A DNA stretch of 34,425 bases from Candidatus Pelearchaeum sp. (lineage in GTDB: Archaea > Thermoproteota > Nitrososphaeria_A > Caldarchaeales > Caldarchaeaceae), in NCBI GenBank assembly GCA_015520425.1, contig WAQC01000020.1:1-34425 (forward strand), in the 5' to 3' direction. The notes under the pieces were generated by a model that saw only the letters and a list, made by a program, of their open reading frames with translations, did not search any database and had not been told where the DNA came from. Made by a program: the position numbers and the translations under genes. Below are positions 26,204 through 34,425 of this stretch, one piece after another. Within the stretch, counting starts at the first letter, position 1; each line of letters starts with the position of its first letter.

Positions 26204-26950
26204 GTGATAGCGGATGGTTATCAAGTCATGATGCGCGTTCCTACTGGTGTTCCAGGTCTTGACGCCATACTTGGGGGCGGCATACCACGCGGTAATATAG
26301 TTCTGCTCTACGGGGGGCCAGGCTCAGGCAAGACCACGCTGGCTCTACAGTTCCTCTACCGCGCCGTCATAGAGCATGGTGAGAACACGCTGTACGTGAG
26401 CGTTGAGGAGAAGAAGAGCCGCATATACGAGAGATTCACACCACTGGGCTTCAAGCTGGAGGAAGCGGAGAGAGCTGGGAGATTCCACTTCCTAGACGCC
26501 ACGCCCATACGCGTGCTCGGCGAAGAGCAGCTCCAGACCGCTTCCAAGTTCCCAGTCTCAGGAATAATAACACGTATAAAGGAGCTAGTAACCCGCAACA
26601 AGATTACGAGGATAGCGATAGACCCCCTCACGATACTCTCGCTGATGTATGAGAAGCCCTATGAGAGGAGGCAGATGCTCTACGAGCTATTCACCAAGCT
26701 CTCGGACATGGGCGTTACCACGCTGATGGTTGCGGAGATGCGTGAGAGCAGCGCGCGCAGAACTATTGAGGTTGAGGAATACCTGGCTGATGGCATAATC
26801 TCACTCAGAACACTCATGTCCAGGAATGCCCTGATAAGGGTTTTGCAGGTGGAGAAGATGCGCGGCGCTGAGGTGGATATACAGCCACGCCCCTACACAA
26901 TATCCAAGAACGGCATAGTAGTACACTCGGATGAGACGATATTCGTCTAG
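26204..26950 (+). CDS. KaiC-like RecA-superfamily ATPase
   Basis: GVPGLDAILGGGIPRGNIVLLYGGPGSGKTTLALQFL, TLYVSVEEKKS (EE pair), RIAIDPLTILSL (Walker B); alternative starts at 26228 or later. Confidence 0.92.
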   Translation: MIADGYQVMMRVPTGVPGLDAILGGGIPRGNIVLLYGGPGSGKTTLALQFLYRAVIEHGENTLYVSVEEKKSRIYERFTPLGFKLEEAERAGRFHFLDATPIRVLGEEQLQTASKFPVSGIITRIKELVTRNKITRIAIDPLTILSLMYEKPYERRQMLYELFTKLSDMGVTTLMVAEMRESSARRTIEVEEYLADGIISLRTLMSRNALIRVLQVEKMRGAEVDIQPRPYTISKNGIVVHSDETIFV

Positions 26951-28992
26951 CTTATCTCGGCGCAGCGGCTGAAAAGCTCCCTAATACCATAAACCTCCTC
27001 CCTACTGTGTAGCATGCTGTTCATCAAAACCACTATGGCGTTGTCATCGCGGCCTCGCGCCATTATGCGCTGAACAACGTCCAACAACCAGCGCCTCGTG
27101 ATGAGCAGCTTATGAACAAGGAGAACATCGGACAAGACGTCCAACACAACCAGCTTATGCCTCCCATTACCGTTGAAGCCTTCTAGGCTTTCAATTATCG
27201 CGCGGCTGAGCAGCGTTAGGTCATCAACATTCTTGACCATCATCACCCTCTCGCTCTGCTCATACTCCCCGCGCGGCGTGGCTATTACAAGCCTAACATT
27301 CTCCCCATACTCCTGCGGGTTGTTGAGGAGAGGCTTCGTCGTGGCTAGGACTAAATCCACATCACCTAACATGGCTATGTTGTGGATTAGCCGCGATAAC
27401 GTTGAGTTGTCTGAGAAGAGTATAAGACACGGCTCGCCGTAGGGTATCCCACCACCGAGCTGCTCGTCTAGCCTGCTTACGCCTGTCTTGATGAGCTTAT
27501 CCTCACGCTGCTTCTGCGCAGGCCTACATCCTATCAGGAGGACACGCTGCATCCCAGCCCTGTCGCGGTATGTTATCACCGCCACACGCCCCTCGTAAGA
27601 GCCTTCAACCCGAAGCACCATAGACTCCAGCGGCTTAAGCGCGTCCTTCACAAGCTTCCGCCCCCTGGGGCTTATGCCCTCTAGGAATATCTCGGAAACC
27701 GTTGAGGCGCCTATGTTGAGCAGATGTATCGCTGGGCTCTCGTCTCCGTTCTCGTATCTAGCTACTAGGTAGCCGTTAGCCATGTCTGGCGGCTCCACCA
27801 TGAAGAGCGGCGGCAACTGTGGCGGGGATGGGGCATGCGAGAACACTGCATCAACGATACTTATTCCCTTTACTAGGTGTTTGAGGCTAGCATCGCCTCC
27901 ATCACTGTTGCCAGCTAAGACCGCAGAAGCGGCGGCGTCGGCATATCGCTTCATAGTCTCGGCGATAACGCCATCATGCTGTACAGCGTCCCTGGAAGCG
28001 CCCAGAATCTCAAGAGCCGCCAACACACCCCTACACAGGAGCGCCGCCTCCCTACTGGAGAGGACGGTGTATAGATGATATGCCTGGCGTAGGTTTCTCT
28101 CGGCAAGCGCCAGCGACGCCTTATCCTTGGTCGCTATAGCCTTGTGCAGGTAGCCAGCAGCCCTGCTCAGCGCCGCGTGGGCGGAGAGCATATACCTCTC
28201 CCGACTCTCGTCGCAGCTCTCGGCAGCACGTCTGAAAAGCTCGGCAGCGTCAAGATATGGGAACTGACTCTTTCCAGCCTCCGCCTTGATGAGCGTAGAG
28301 TAGGCCAGTATTAGTGTATGGAGCGATGATACCTGCCTAAACTCTGGCTTGCCCAAAACCTCTAAAGCGCGCTCAAAGAGGTAGGATGCTTCAGAGAAGT
28401 TATGTGAGCGCGCGGCCTCAACACCACGAGAGAGGAAAACATAACTCTGGACAATCCTAGACAAGACAATTAGATTGGACTGGACGGTTCTCAAAAGCTC
28501 GCGCGTATGAGGGTCTGAAACGACCAGAGGGAGCAGAAGCTCCACATCATCAACAATCTCACGAACCCTAGTGTTTAGACGCTCAAGGAAGCCCGTATCC
28601 ACAGCGTCTCTGGCTTCCAGATAGCTCGCATATAGCTCCGCGAGCCTTGTAACTATACTGCTCACAGGGTCTCCATGCCTAGCCGTATCTAAGGATAGCG
28701 TGTAGTTCTCTTGGTTGTTGATTTTCCTGAGAAGGGATAGCGTGTTCTGTAGATAATCAATGAACCACGCGCTCTCCATCCCGTGTTGCTTTAGTATGCG
28801 CATGAGTAGCTGGAGCGCAGCCTTAACATATGCTTCTGCGATTATGTTCTGGCCTTGCTGCGCTGCTTGGCGCGCTCCCCTCCAGAGGTTCTCCGCGGCA
28901 ACCATCGGGACGCCGCGCCTCTCAAGGCTGATGCTCATGGCCAGCATGCGCCTGGCCTTATCCACATCATAGATGTCTATAGACTGCCCCAT
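26947..28992 (-). CDS. Helical-repeat (TPR-like) protein with C-terminal degenerate KaiC-like domain
   Basis: Helical N-terminus paralogous to 15234..16895; C-terminal GVSRLDEQLGGGIPYGEPCLILFSDNSTLSRLIHNI aligns with the KaiC N-terminus but lacks GxxxxGK[ST]. Confidence 0.78.
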   Translation of the reverse strand: MGQSIDIYDVDKARRMLAMSISLERRGVPMVAAENLWRGARQAAQQGQNIIAEAYVKAALQLLMRILKQHGMESAWFIDYLQNTLSLLRKINNQENYTLSLDTARHGDPVSSIVTRLAELYASYLEARDAVDTGFLERLNTRVREIVDDVELLLPLVVSDPHTRELLRTVQSNLIVLSRIVQSYVFLSRGVEAARSHNFSEASYLFERALEVLGKPEFRQVSSLHTLILAYSTLIKAEAGKSQFPYLDAAELFRRAAESCDESRERYMLSAHAALSRAAGYLHKAIATKDKASLALAERNLRQAYHLYTVLSSREAALLCRGVLAALEILGASRDAVQHDGVIAETMKRYADAAASAVLAGNSDGGDASLKHLVKGISIVDAVFSHAPSPPQLPPLFMVEPPDMANGYLVARYENGDESPAIHLLNIGASTVSEIFLEGISPRGRKLVKDALKPLESMVLRVEGSYEGRVAVITYRDRAGMQRVLLIGCRPAQKQREDKLIKTGVSRLDEQLGGGIPYGEPCLILFSDNSTLSRLIHNIAMLGDVDLVLATTKPLLNNPQEYGENVRLVIATPRGEYEQSERVMMVKNVDDLTLLSRAIIESLEGFNGNGRHKLVVLDVLSDVLLVHKLLITRRWLLDVVQRIMARGRDDNAIVVLMNSMLHSREEVYGIRELFSRCAEIS

Positions 28993-29145
28993 CCCCAGAC
29001 GCCCAGCGCGGAAGCAGGCTTATTATATCACTCGCCCAGCCCAGCTACACAAAATCCCAAGTAAATACCATGAGCAAACCCACACATGACAAGAAGATTA
29101 CAGCAAATACTCTTTTAAATCATCCACAACACATCTAAACAGGAA

Positions 29146-30315
29146 TTGAGCGAGCTACTGGCTTCATATGGTAAGGTTAAGATACGTAAAGCCGAGGATA
29201 GCCCAGCTCCTATTTATGAGCTGGAGCAGCCTACGGATGCTCTCACAGCGCTGAAAACCCTGCTTGAGGATGACGAGCTGGAGGAGATAGTCTTCAACGG
29301 CCCCAGTCGGGGGCTTCAGCTATACCATAGACGCTACGGACTATGCAGGACAAACGCCAGGATTGAGGCCAGCGATGTTCCTGAGGTTTTGTCTTGGCTC
29401 TATGAGATGATGGGCTACGCTTCTCCCGAGTTTCCTGTTGTTGAGGGTAGGCTGCCAGATGGTAGCAGGGTCTCCGTAGCTACAGCCCCCGTCGCGGTTG
29501 ATGGGCCGTACTTCAGCATTAGGAAGTTTCCGAGAAACCCCTTCACTCTTCGCGACCTCGTTAAGTTCGGCATGCTCTCCCCAGACGTCGCGGCTCTCCT
29601 CTCCCTCTATGTAGACGGCCTAGGCGTGAGGCCAGCCAACATACTCATAGCAGGAGGCACGGGAAGCGGGAAGACCACACTCCTCTCATCACTCGCACAA
29701 CTAATACCAAAGCAGAGCAGGATAGTCATAATAGAGGACACGCCAGAGATAAGCCTAGAGCACCCCAACATGGTTAGGCTGACTGTAACTCCTATCCATT
29801 TTGAGAGGCAGGTGGATATGGAGATGCTGCTGCGAGCCTCGCTTAGGATGCGGCCTGATAGGCTTATTGTTGGCGAGGTTAGGGGGCGCGAGGCCGAGAC
29901 GCTCCTCGCGGCGATGAACACTGGCCACCTAGGCAGCATGGGGACAATACACGCCAACACCTCGCAGGAGGCGATTAAACGCCTCACAAACCCGCCCATG
30001 AACGTCCCACCACAGATGCTCGCAGCCCTAGACCTAATCATAACAACAGCCAAGATAAACACGGGAAGCACAACCAAGCGCGTCATACTAGAAATCTCAG
30101 AGACAGCAGGCTTTGACGAGAAGGGACCAAGACTAAACCAGCTCTACAAATACAGCATATCAGAGGATAGAATAATCCCAACAGGAATACCTAGCTCATT
30201 CCGCGAACGCTTTATAAAAGAAACAGGAATAAACCGCGAAAAATACAACGAAATACTACACGAAAAAGCAAGCGAATTCATTAATGAAGAAGAGATGAGT
30301 GATAATGCTTCGTAG
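29146..30315 (+). CDS. Type II/IV secretion system (TadA/CpaF-like) ATPase 2
   Basis: Walker A GGTGSGKTT, IVIIEDTPEISLEHPN, RLIVGEVRGREAETLLAAMNTGHLGSMGTIHANT; TTG start. Confidence 0.93.
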   Translation: MSELLASYGKVKIRKAEDSPAPIYELEQPTDALTALKTLLEDDELEEIVFNGPSRGLQLYHRRYGLCRTNARIEASDVPEVLSWLYEMMGYASPEFPVVEGRLPDGSRVSVATAPVAVDGPYFSIRKFPRNPFTLRDLVKFGMLSPDVAALLSLYVDGLGVRPANILIAGGTGSGKTTLLSSLAQLIPKQSRIVIIEDTPEISLEHPNMVRLTVTPIHFERQVDMEMLLRASLRMRPDRLIVGEVRGREAETLLAAMNTGHLGSMGTIHANTSQEAIKRLTNPPMNVPPQMLAALDLIITTAKINTGSTTKRVILEISETAGFDEKGPRLNQLYKYSISEDRIIPTGIPSSFRERFIKETGINREKYNEILHEKASEFINEEEMSDNAS

Positions 30316-30319
30316 ATTT

Positions 30320-30331
30320 TCATCTTTAAAT
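30320..30331 (+). promoter_or_regulatory. Putative TATA box upstream of the UDP-sugar dehydrogenase gene
   Basis: TCTTTAAATATG about 33 nt upstream of the ATG at 30360; visual match only. Confidence 0.4.
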
Positions 30332-30359
30332 ATGGATAGCCGCTCTTCGGCAACTAATC

Positions 30360-31682
30360 ATGCTAAAACGCCTAGCTGAAAAGATTGAGGAGCGTTCCGC
30401 GGTAATTTCTGTTTTTGGTCTCGGTCATGTAGGTCTTCCCCTATCTAGGGCTTTTGCCCGCGCTGGCTTCAGGGTTATTGGCGTTGACGTAAATGAAGCT
30501 GTGGTGAGGCGTGCGGAGCTTGAGCATGGGCTGGAAACGACCACCGATGGTGAAAAGGCTACACGCATATCCGACTTCATAATCATCTGCGTACCCACAC
30601 CGCTTGACGAGAACAGCCAGCCCCAGCTCACACATCTCATAAACGCAGCCGAGACAATCTCAAAAGCCCTCAGCGAGGAGAAGTTCATAATCCTTGAAAG
30701 CACCGTCTACCCAGGAGCAACCGAGGAGATTCTAATACCCATACTGGAGAAAACTGGCCTTAAGGCTGGGCTGGACTTCGGCCTAGCTTATAGCCCGAAC
30801 AGGATAGACCCTGGGAATAGGGACTGGCCTCTTGAGAAGATACCGAAGGTCGTTGCTGGGATTAACGATGAGTGTAGGGAGATAGCTATGGAGCTTTACC
30901 GCTCAATAATAAACGCGGAGCTCGTGGGGGTCTCCAGCATAAAGACCGCTGAAGCGGTGAAGCTGGTGGAGAATATATTCAGGTGGATTAACATAGCGTT
31001 GGTTAATGAGCTGTCTATAATCCTAAGCAATATGGGGGTTGATGCGTTTGAGGTTATTGATGCGGCGAAAACAAAGCCCTTCGGCTTTTTGGCGCATTAC
31101 CCAGGGATAGGCGTTGGTGGTTCATGCATACCTGTAGCGCCGTTCTACTTCCAGTTTAAGGCTGAGAAGCTGGGGCTGCGGAGTAGGTTCATAGAGCTGG
31201 CTGCCGAGATAAACAGGGCTATGCCAGCCCATGCTCTGGCTGTTATCCGCAGGAGCTTACGTGAGCATGGCCGCGACCTAAGTGGCGCTGTGGTAGCGAT
31301 TCTGGGACTGGCGTATAAGGGAGACACCTCAACCACCAGCAACTCACCAGCAGTTGAGCTGGCCAAGCTCTTAGCCGAAAATGGAGCAAAAATAAAGGCT
31401 TACGACCCCTACGTCAGTGAGGTAGAGATAGACGGCCATAAACTCCGCAGCGAAGGGAGCATAGAAGAGTGCATAGCTGACGCAGACTGCCTAGTCGTAG
31501 CGACAGCTCATAGCCTCTTCAAGAGACTTGACCTAGAGATGGTTAAGCGCCTAATGCGTCTACCCCTGATTGTTGATGGTAGGGGAGTCATCAACCCCAG
31601 CGCATGTGTTGATAAGGGTTTGAGATGTGTTAGGGTAGGAGGTAGGGATAGTTCGGATGGGCTCCTCTCTCAATGTGCCTAA
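30360..31682 (+). CDS. UDP-glucose / UDP-N-acetylmannosamine dehydrogenase family
   Basis: GLGHVGLPLSRAFARAGFRVIGVDV, ESTVYPGATEE, PGIGVGGSCIPVAPFYF (catalytic Cys), GLAYKGDTSTTSNSPAVEL. Confidence 0.92.
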   Translation: MLKRLAEKIEERSAVISVFGLGHVGLPLSRAFARAGFRVIGVDVNEAVVRRAELEHGLETTTDGEKATRISDFIIICVPTPLDENSQPQLTHLINAAETISKALSEEKFIILESTVYPGATEEILIPILEKTGLKAGLDFGLAYSPNRIDPGNRDWPLEKIPKVVAGINDECREIAMELYRSIINAELVGVSSIKTAEAVKLVENIFRWINIALVNELSIILSNMGVDAFEVIDAAKTKPFGFLAHYPGIGVGGSCIPVAPFYFQFKAEKLGLRSRFIELAAEINRAMPAHALAVIRRSLREHGRDLSGAVVAILGLAYKGDTSTTSNSPAVELAKLLAENGAKIKAYDPYVSEVEIDGHKLRSEGSIEECIADADCLVVATAHSLFKRLDLEMVKRLMRLPLIVDGRGVINPSACVDKGLRCVRVGGRDSSDGLLSQCA

Positions 31683-33153
31683 GCCGCGGGGTGGTGGAGA
31701 GGCTAGACTGAGGACAGTCCTGAGCATAATGGCAGCGCTCGCGGGGACTGCGCTTACAATAAGCGCAGCCGTGCTAATCTTCCTAACGGTAAGCGGCCTG
31801 GCATCACTCCTCTTCGGATGGGACGTTAGACGATTCATAATCACATTCGCATACCCACTCTTCCTAGACATGCCCCGATACTTCATAACAGACGGCGTAG
31901 TAATATCCCACTACCTCTACGAACGTAGAATGGTATCACGCGAGCTCGTAGCCCCCCAACCAATCTACATGCCATTCGTTAGCATAATAATACCCGCGCT
32001 GAACGCTGAGAGGACTATAAAACATACTGTGGAGTCGCTTCTTGAAACCACTTACAAGAGGAAGGAGATAATCGTTGTGGATGATGGTTCAACTGACAGG
32101 ACGTATGAGATTCTCTATCCCTACGCGCGTGCTGGTTTGATAAAGCTTTTCAGGAAGAAGGAGAGGGGCGGAAAGGCCGCTGCGCTCAACTTAGGCGTGA
32201 GGATGTCGCGCGGCGAGATAATAATACCAGTAGATTCTGATACAATAGTTAAGCGCGACGCCATAGACAGGGTAATAGCACACATGGCCAACGAGCAGGT
32301 GGGCGCGGTCTCATGCAACATAAAAGTAAGAAACTACCGCGACAGCCTGCTCACACGCCTACAATACTGCGAGTACATGCAGACAATCCAAGTAGGCAGA
32401 CGCTTCCTCTCACTAACCAGAACACTAACAATAGTGGCGGGAGCGTTCGGAGCTTATAGAAAGCAGATTGTTGAGAGCATGGGCTCCTGGGACCCTGGTA
32501 TAGGCGACGACTCTGACATGACGTTGAAGACCCGCAAGACGCGGCGGCGCGTTATCTTTGCTCCAGACGCTATTGCCTATACTGGAGCCCCTACAACGCT
32601 CAGGAGATTCTTTAGACAGAGGAGGCGGTGGGAGAAGAACTTCATACGGAACAGGTTTAGAAAGCACGGTGATATACTGAACTTTAGGGTTTATGGGGTC
32701 TCAAACCCCGTAGCTATTCTCCTGAGCTTCTTCTACCGCGGCGTGCTTCTCTTCGGATACTTCGGATACCTGATAGTAGCAGCGGCGGCGAATCCGCAGG
32801 TTTTACTCCCAATCCTCTTCCTCTCCTACATCTTTTACACACTTCTCTCGCTCTTCTCACTCACAATATCAGCGTCCCTCTCTCCAGAGAAGGCGACGGA
32901 CTTCAAGCACGTAATATTCGCCCCCCTCATGCCGTTCTACAGGACTCTACTACGCATACCCAGAACCATAGCGTATATTGAGGAGTTTCTGGGAATAAGG
33001 TATGAGGACCCGTTCTACCCACCTGAGGTCTGGCGCGTAGCTCCACGCTACAGGTTTAACAAAACCGTGGGGGCAGTCGTAGTATTATTCTTCGTAGCGT
33101 CGTTCTTCACAGCCATAATACTAACCAGAGTCGTGGCAACTCTACTAGCCTAG
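31657..33153 (+). CDS. Processive GT2 family glycosyltransferase (membrane; hyaluronan/chitin/cellulose-synthase-like)
   Basis: VSIIIPALNAERTIKHTVESLL, IIVVDDGSTDRT, VDSDT, GDDSDMTLKT, QRRRW motif; TM helices at both ends. Confidence 0.88.
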   Translation: MGSSLNVPKPRGGGEARLRTVLSIMAALAGTALTISAAVLIFLTVSGLASLLFGWDVRRFIITFAYPLFLDMPRYFITDGVVISHYLYERRMVSRELVAPQPIYMPFVSIIIPALNAERTIKHTVESLLETTYKRKEIIVVDDGSTDRTYEILYPYARAGLIKLFRKKERGGKAAALNLGVRMSRGEIIIPVDSDTIVKRDAIDRVIAHMANEQVGAVSCNIKVRNYRDSLLTRLQYCEYMQTIQVGRRFLSLTRTLTIVAGAFGAYRKQIVESMGSWDPGIGDDSDMTLKTRKTRRRVIFAPDAIAYTGAPTTLRRFFRQRRRWEKNFIRNRFRKHGDILNFRVYGVSNPVAILLSFFYRGVLLFGYFGYLIVAAAANPQVLLPILFLSYIFYTLLSLFSLTISASLSPEKATDFKHVIFAPLMPFYRTLLRIPRTIAYIEEFLGIRYEDPFYPPEVWRVAPRYRFNKTVGAVVVLFFVASFFTAIILTRVVATLLA

Positions 33154-34388
33154 CCGCCAGACTTTTCAGCAACATGCTTATACACAATTATGCTCCTAGT
33201 CTCGTCCAAGCTAAACTTACTCTTACACTCGCGGCAGTAGGCGAGTATAGTTGGCGACTTATTGCGGCTACCGCACTCAATGCATACATGATAGTCGTTT
33301 AACGAGTTGTAGAGAAGCTTCTCCGACCCGCACTTGGTACATGACTCTACTAGGTCTAGTCTCTGGGAGTTGCATTTGGGGCATACGTGTACTCGCTCAG
33401 CCCTGACGACGCCCAACTTCTCTTTAATTCTGTTGAAGGTGAGCTCAACGAGCCCCTCGGTAGTTGGGGACTCTATTACGTGAATCTTGTAGAAGCTGGC
33501 TAGGCGTTTGGCCTGCTCGTTAAGCCCAGGCACAGCCACTAGGAAAAGCTCGTTTAGCCTAGTGTCTAGCTTAATTGCCGAAAGTGAGAGAATCCTGACC
33601 TCATCAATAGGATTATCATCTATCACGAAGTCTAGGGCGGCTGTGAAAGAGTAGTCTGGCGTTGAGATAATCATGGAGAATGTATGCTCTATCCCCGAAA
33701 CACCCTTGAACGAGCTCATCACATCAACAACCCAGCCGAGAGCCTGGAGCTTCTCGGCTATCTTCTGCAAGTCTATAAACTCGGCCTCAAGGGCTGCGCG
33801 CCTCTCAGGATTAAACCTGTACGAGGCTATCGTGAAGATGGACTCCTCACCTTCAGAGATTATCCTGCCACACTTATAGCATAGAAGACTCCTAGCTACT
33901 ATTGAGCTGAAGTTGCCGCATGAGAGGCATTTGTAGTAGTTTATCGGCTTCCTATAATCTATCCCGATTGCCCTGAGCTGCTTATTACACTTGGGGCAGA
34001 CCAGCGCGCCGCCGCGTAGAAACTTATGCTCAAAATCTATATGGCCGCAGCTCATGTGCTCTATCACTATTCCCTTCTCTAGGCGCGGCGAGTTGCATAT
34101 GGGGCAGCGCAGCTCTATCGCGAATGTTGATGAGGGGCAGGAGGGGCAGGATACGAGTGTCCTGTCAAGCTCGCGTATGAGTATCCCATCATCAGCTAAA
34201 CTCTCTAAGATATTCCTAACCTCGGAGGGCGGGGCATCTAGAATCTCCTCAACCTCTGGATACGTTACCCCGCGTGCGGGGTCTACGAATGGCCTGATTT
34301 CAGATATGTTGCCGCTTATAAGCGCCTTAACCAGCTTCTGCAAACGCTTCCTACCGATTGCCTCACTACCACCTGCGGCGGCAGTCAA
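33150..34388 (-). CDS. HTH / multi-zinc-ribbon / nuclease-fold-like protein (third paralogue, soluble)
   Basis: VTYPEVEEILDAPPSEVRNILESLADDGILIREL, CPSC..CPIC..EHMSCGHIDFE..CPKC..CLSCG..CYKCG, then CPKC..CTKC..CIEC..CREC. Confidence 0.77.
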   Translation of the reverse strand: MTAAAGGSEAIGRKRLQKLVKALISGNISEIRPFVDPARGVTYPEVEEILDAPPSEVRNILESLADDGILIRELDRTLVSCPSCPSSTFAIELRCPICNSPRLEKGIVIEHMSCGHIDFEHKFLRGGALVCPKCNKQLRAIGIDYRKPINYYKCLSCGNFSSIVARSLLCYKCGRIISEGEESIFTIASYRFNPERRAALEAEFIDLQKIAEKLQALGWVVDVMSSFKGVSGIEHTFSMIISTPDYSFTAALDFVIDDNPIDEVRILSLSAIKLDTRLNELFLVAVPGLNEQAKRLASFYKIHVIESPTTEGLVELTFNRIKEKLGVVRAERVHVCPKCNSQRLDLVESCTKCGSEKLLYNSLNDYHVCIECGSRNKSPTILAYCRECKSKFSLDETRSIIVYKHVAEKSGG

Positions 34389-34425
34389 ATCTTAAAAGCA
34401 CCACGCTATCTTTCCCCTTTCACCA

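Noticed and set aside
8000-34425. Mobile element or defence island
   Set aside because: No transposase, integrase, terminal repeats, tRNA target or recognised defence nuclease set; the nuclease-like folds look degenerate.

Overview
The window reads as archaeal chromosome. I infer a thermophilic TACK-type lineage (Nitrososphaeria/Aigarchaeota-like) from the gene families and from TATA-type promoters, but did not test this. The left ~8 kb is mostly housekeeping or metabolic: spermidine synthase, SpeD, a split nuoJ plus nuoK, a VOC protein, an F420-type LLM oxidoreductase, a sulfide:quinone-oxidoreductase-like flavoprotein with DUF1641, dihydropteroate synthase, and an AmmeMemoRadiSam radical SAM enzyme. 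From ~8 kb to the right end there is a dense locus of type IV pilus / Tad-like genes. It holds two secretion ATPases, a two-domain and two single-domain TadC/ArlJ-like membrane platforms, three class-III-signal pilin-like proteins, a repeat-built surface protein and glycan enzymes. Interleaved with these is an apparent signalling layer: three paralogous HTH + multi-zinc-ribbon + degenerate nuclease-fold proteins (one membrane-anchored), a KaiC-like ATPase with intact motifs, and two paralogous helical-repeat proteins, one ending in a pseudo-KaiC domain that has lost its P-loop. This pilus/KaiC/zinc-ribbon combination is the best candidate for an undescribed system. I saw no rRNA, tRNA, CRISPR array or transposase.
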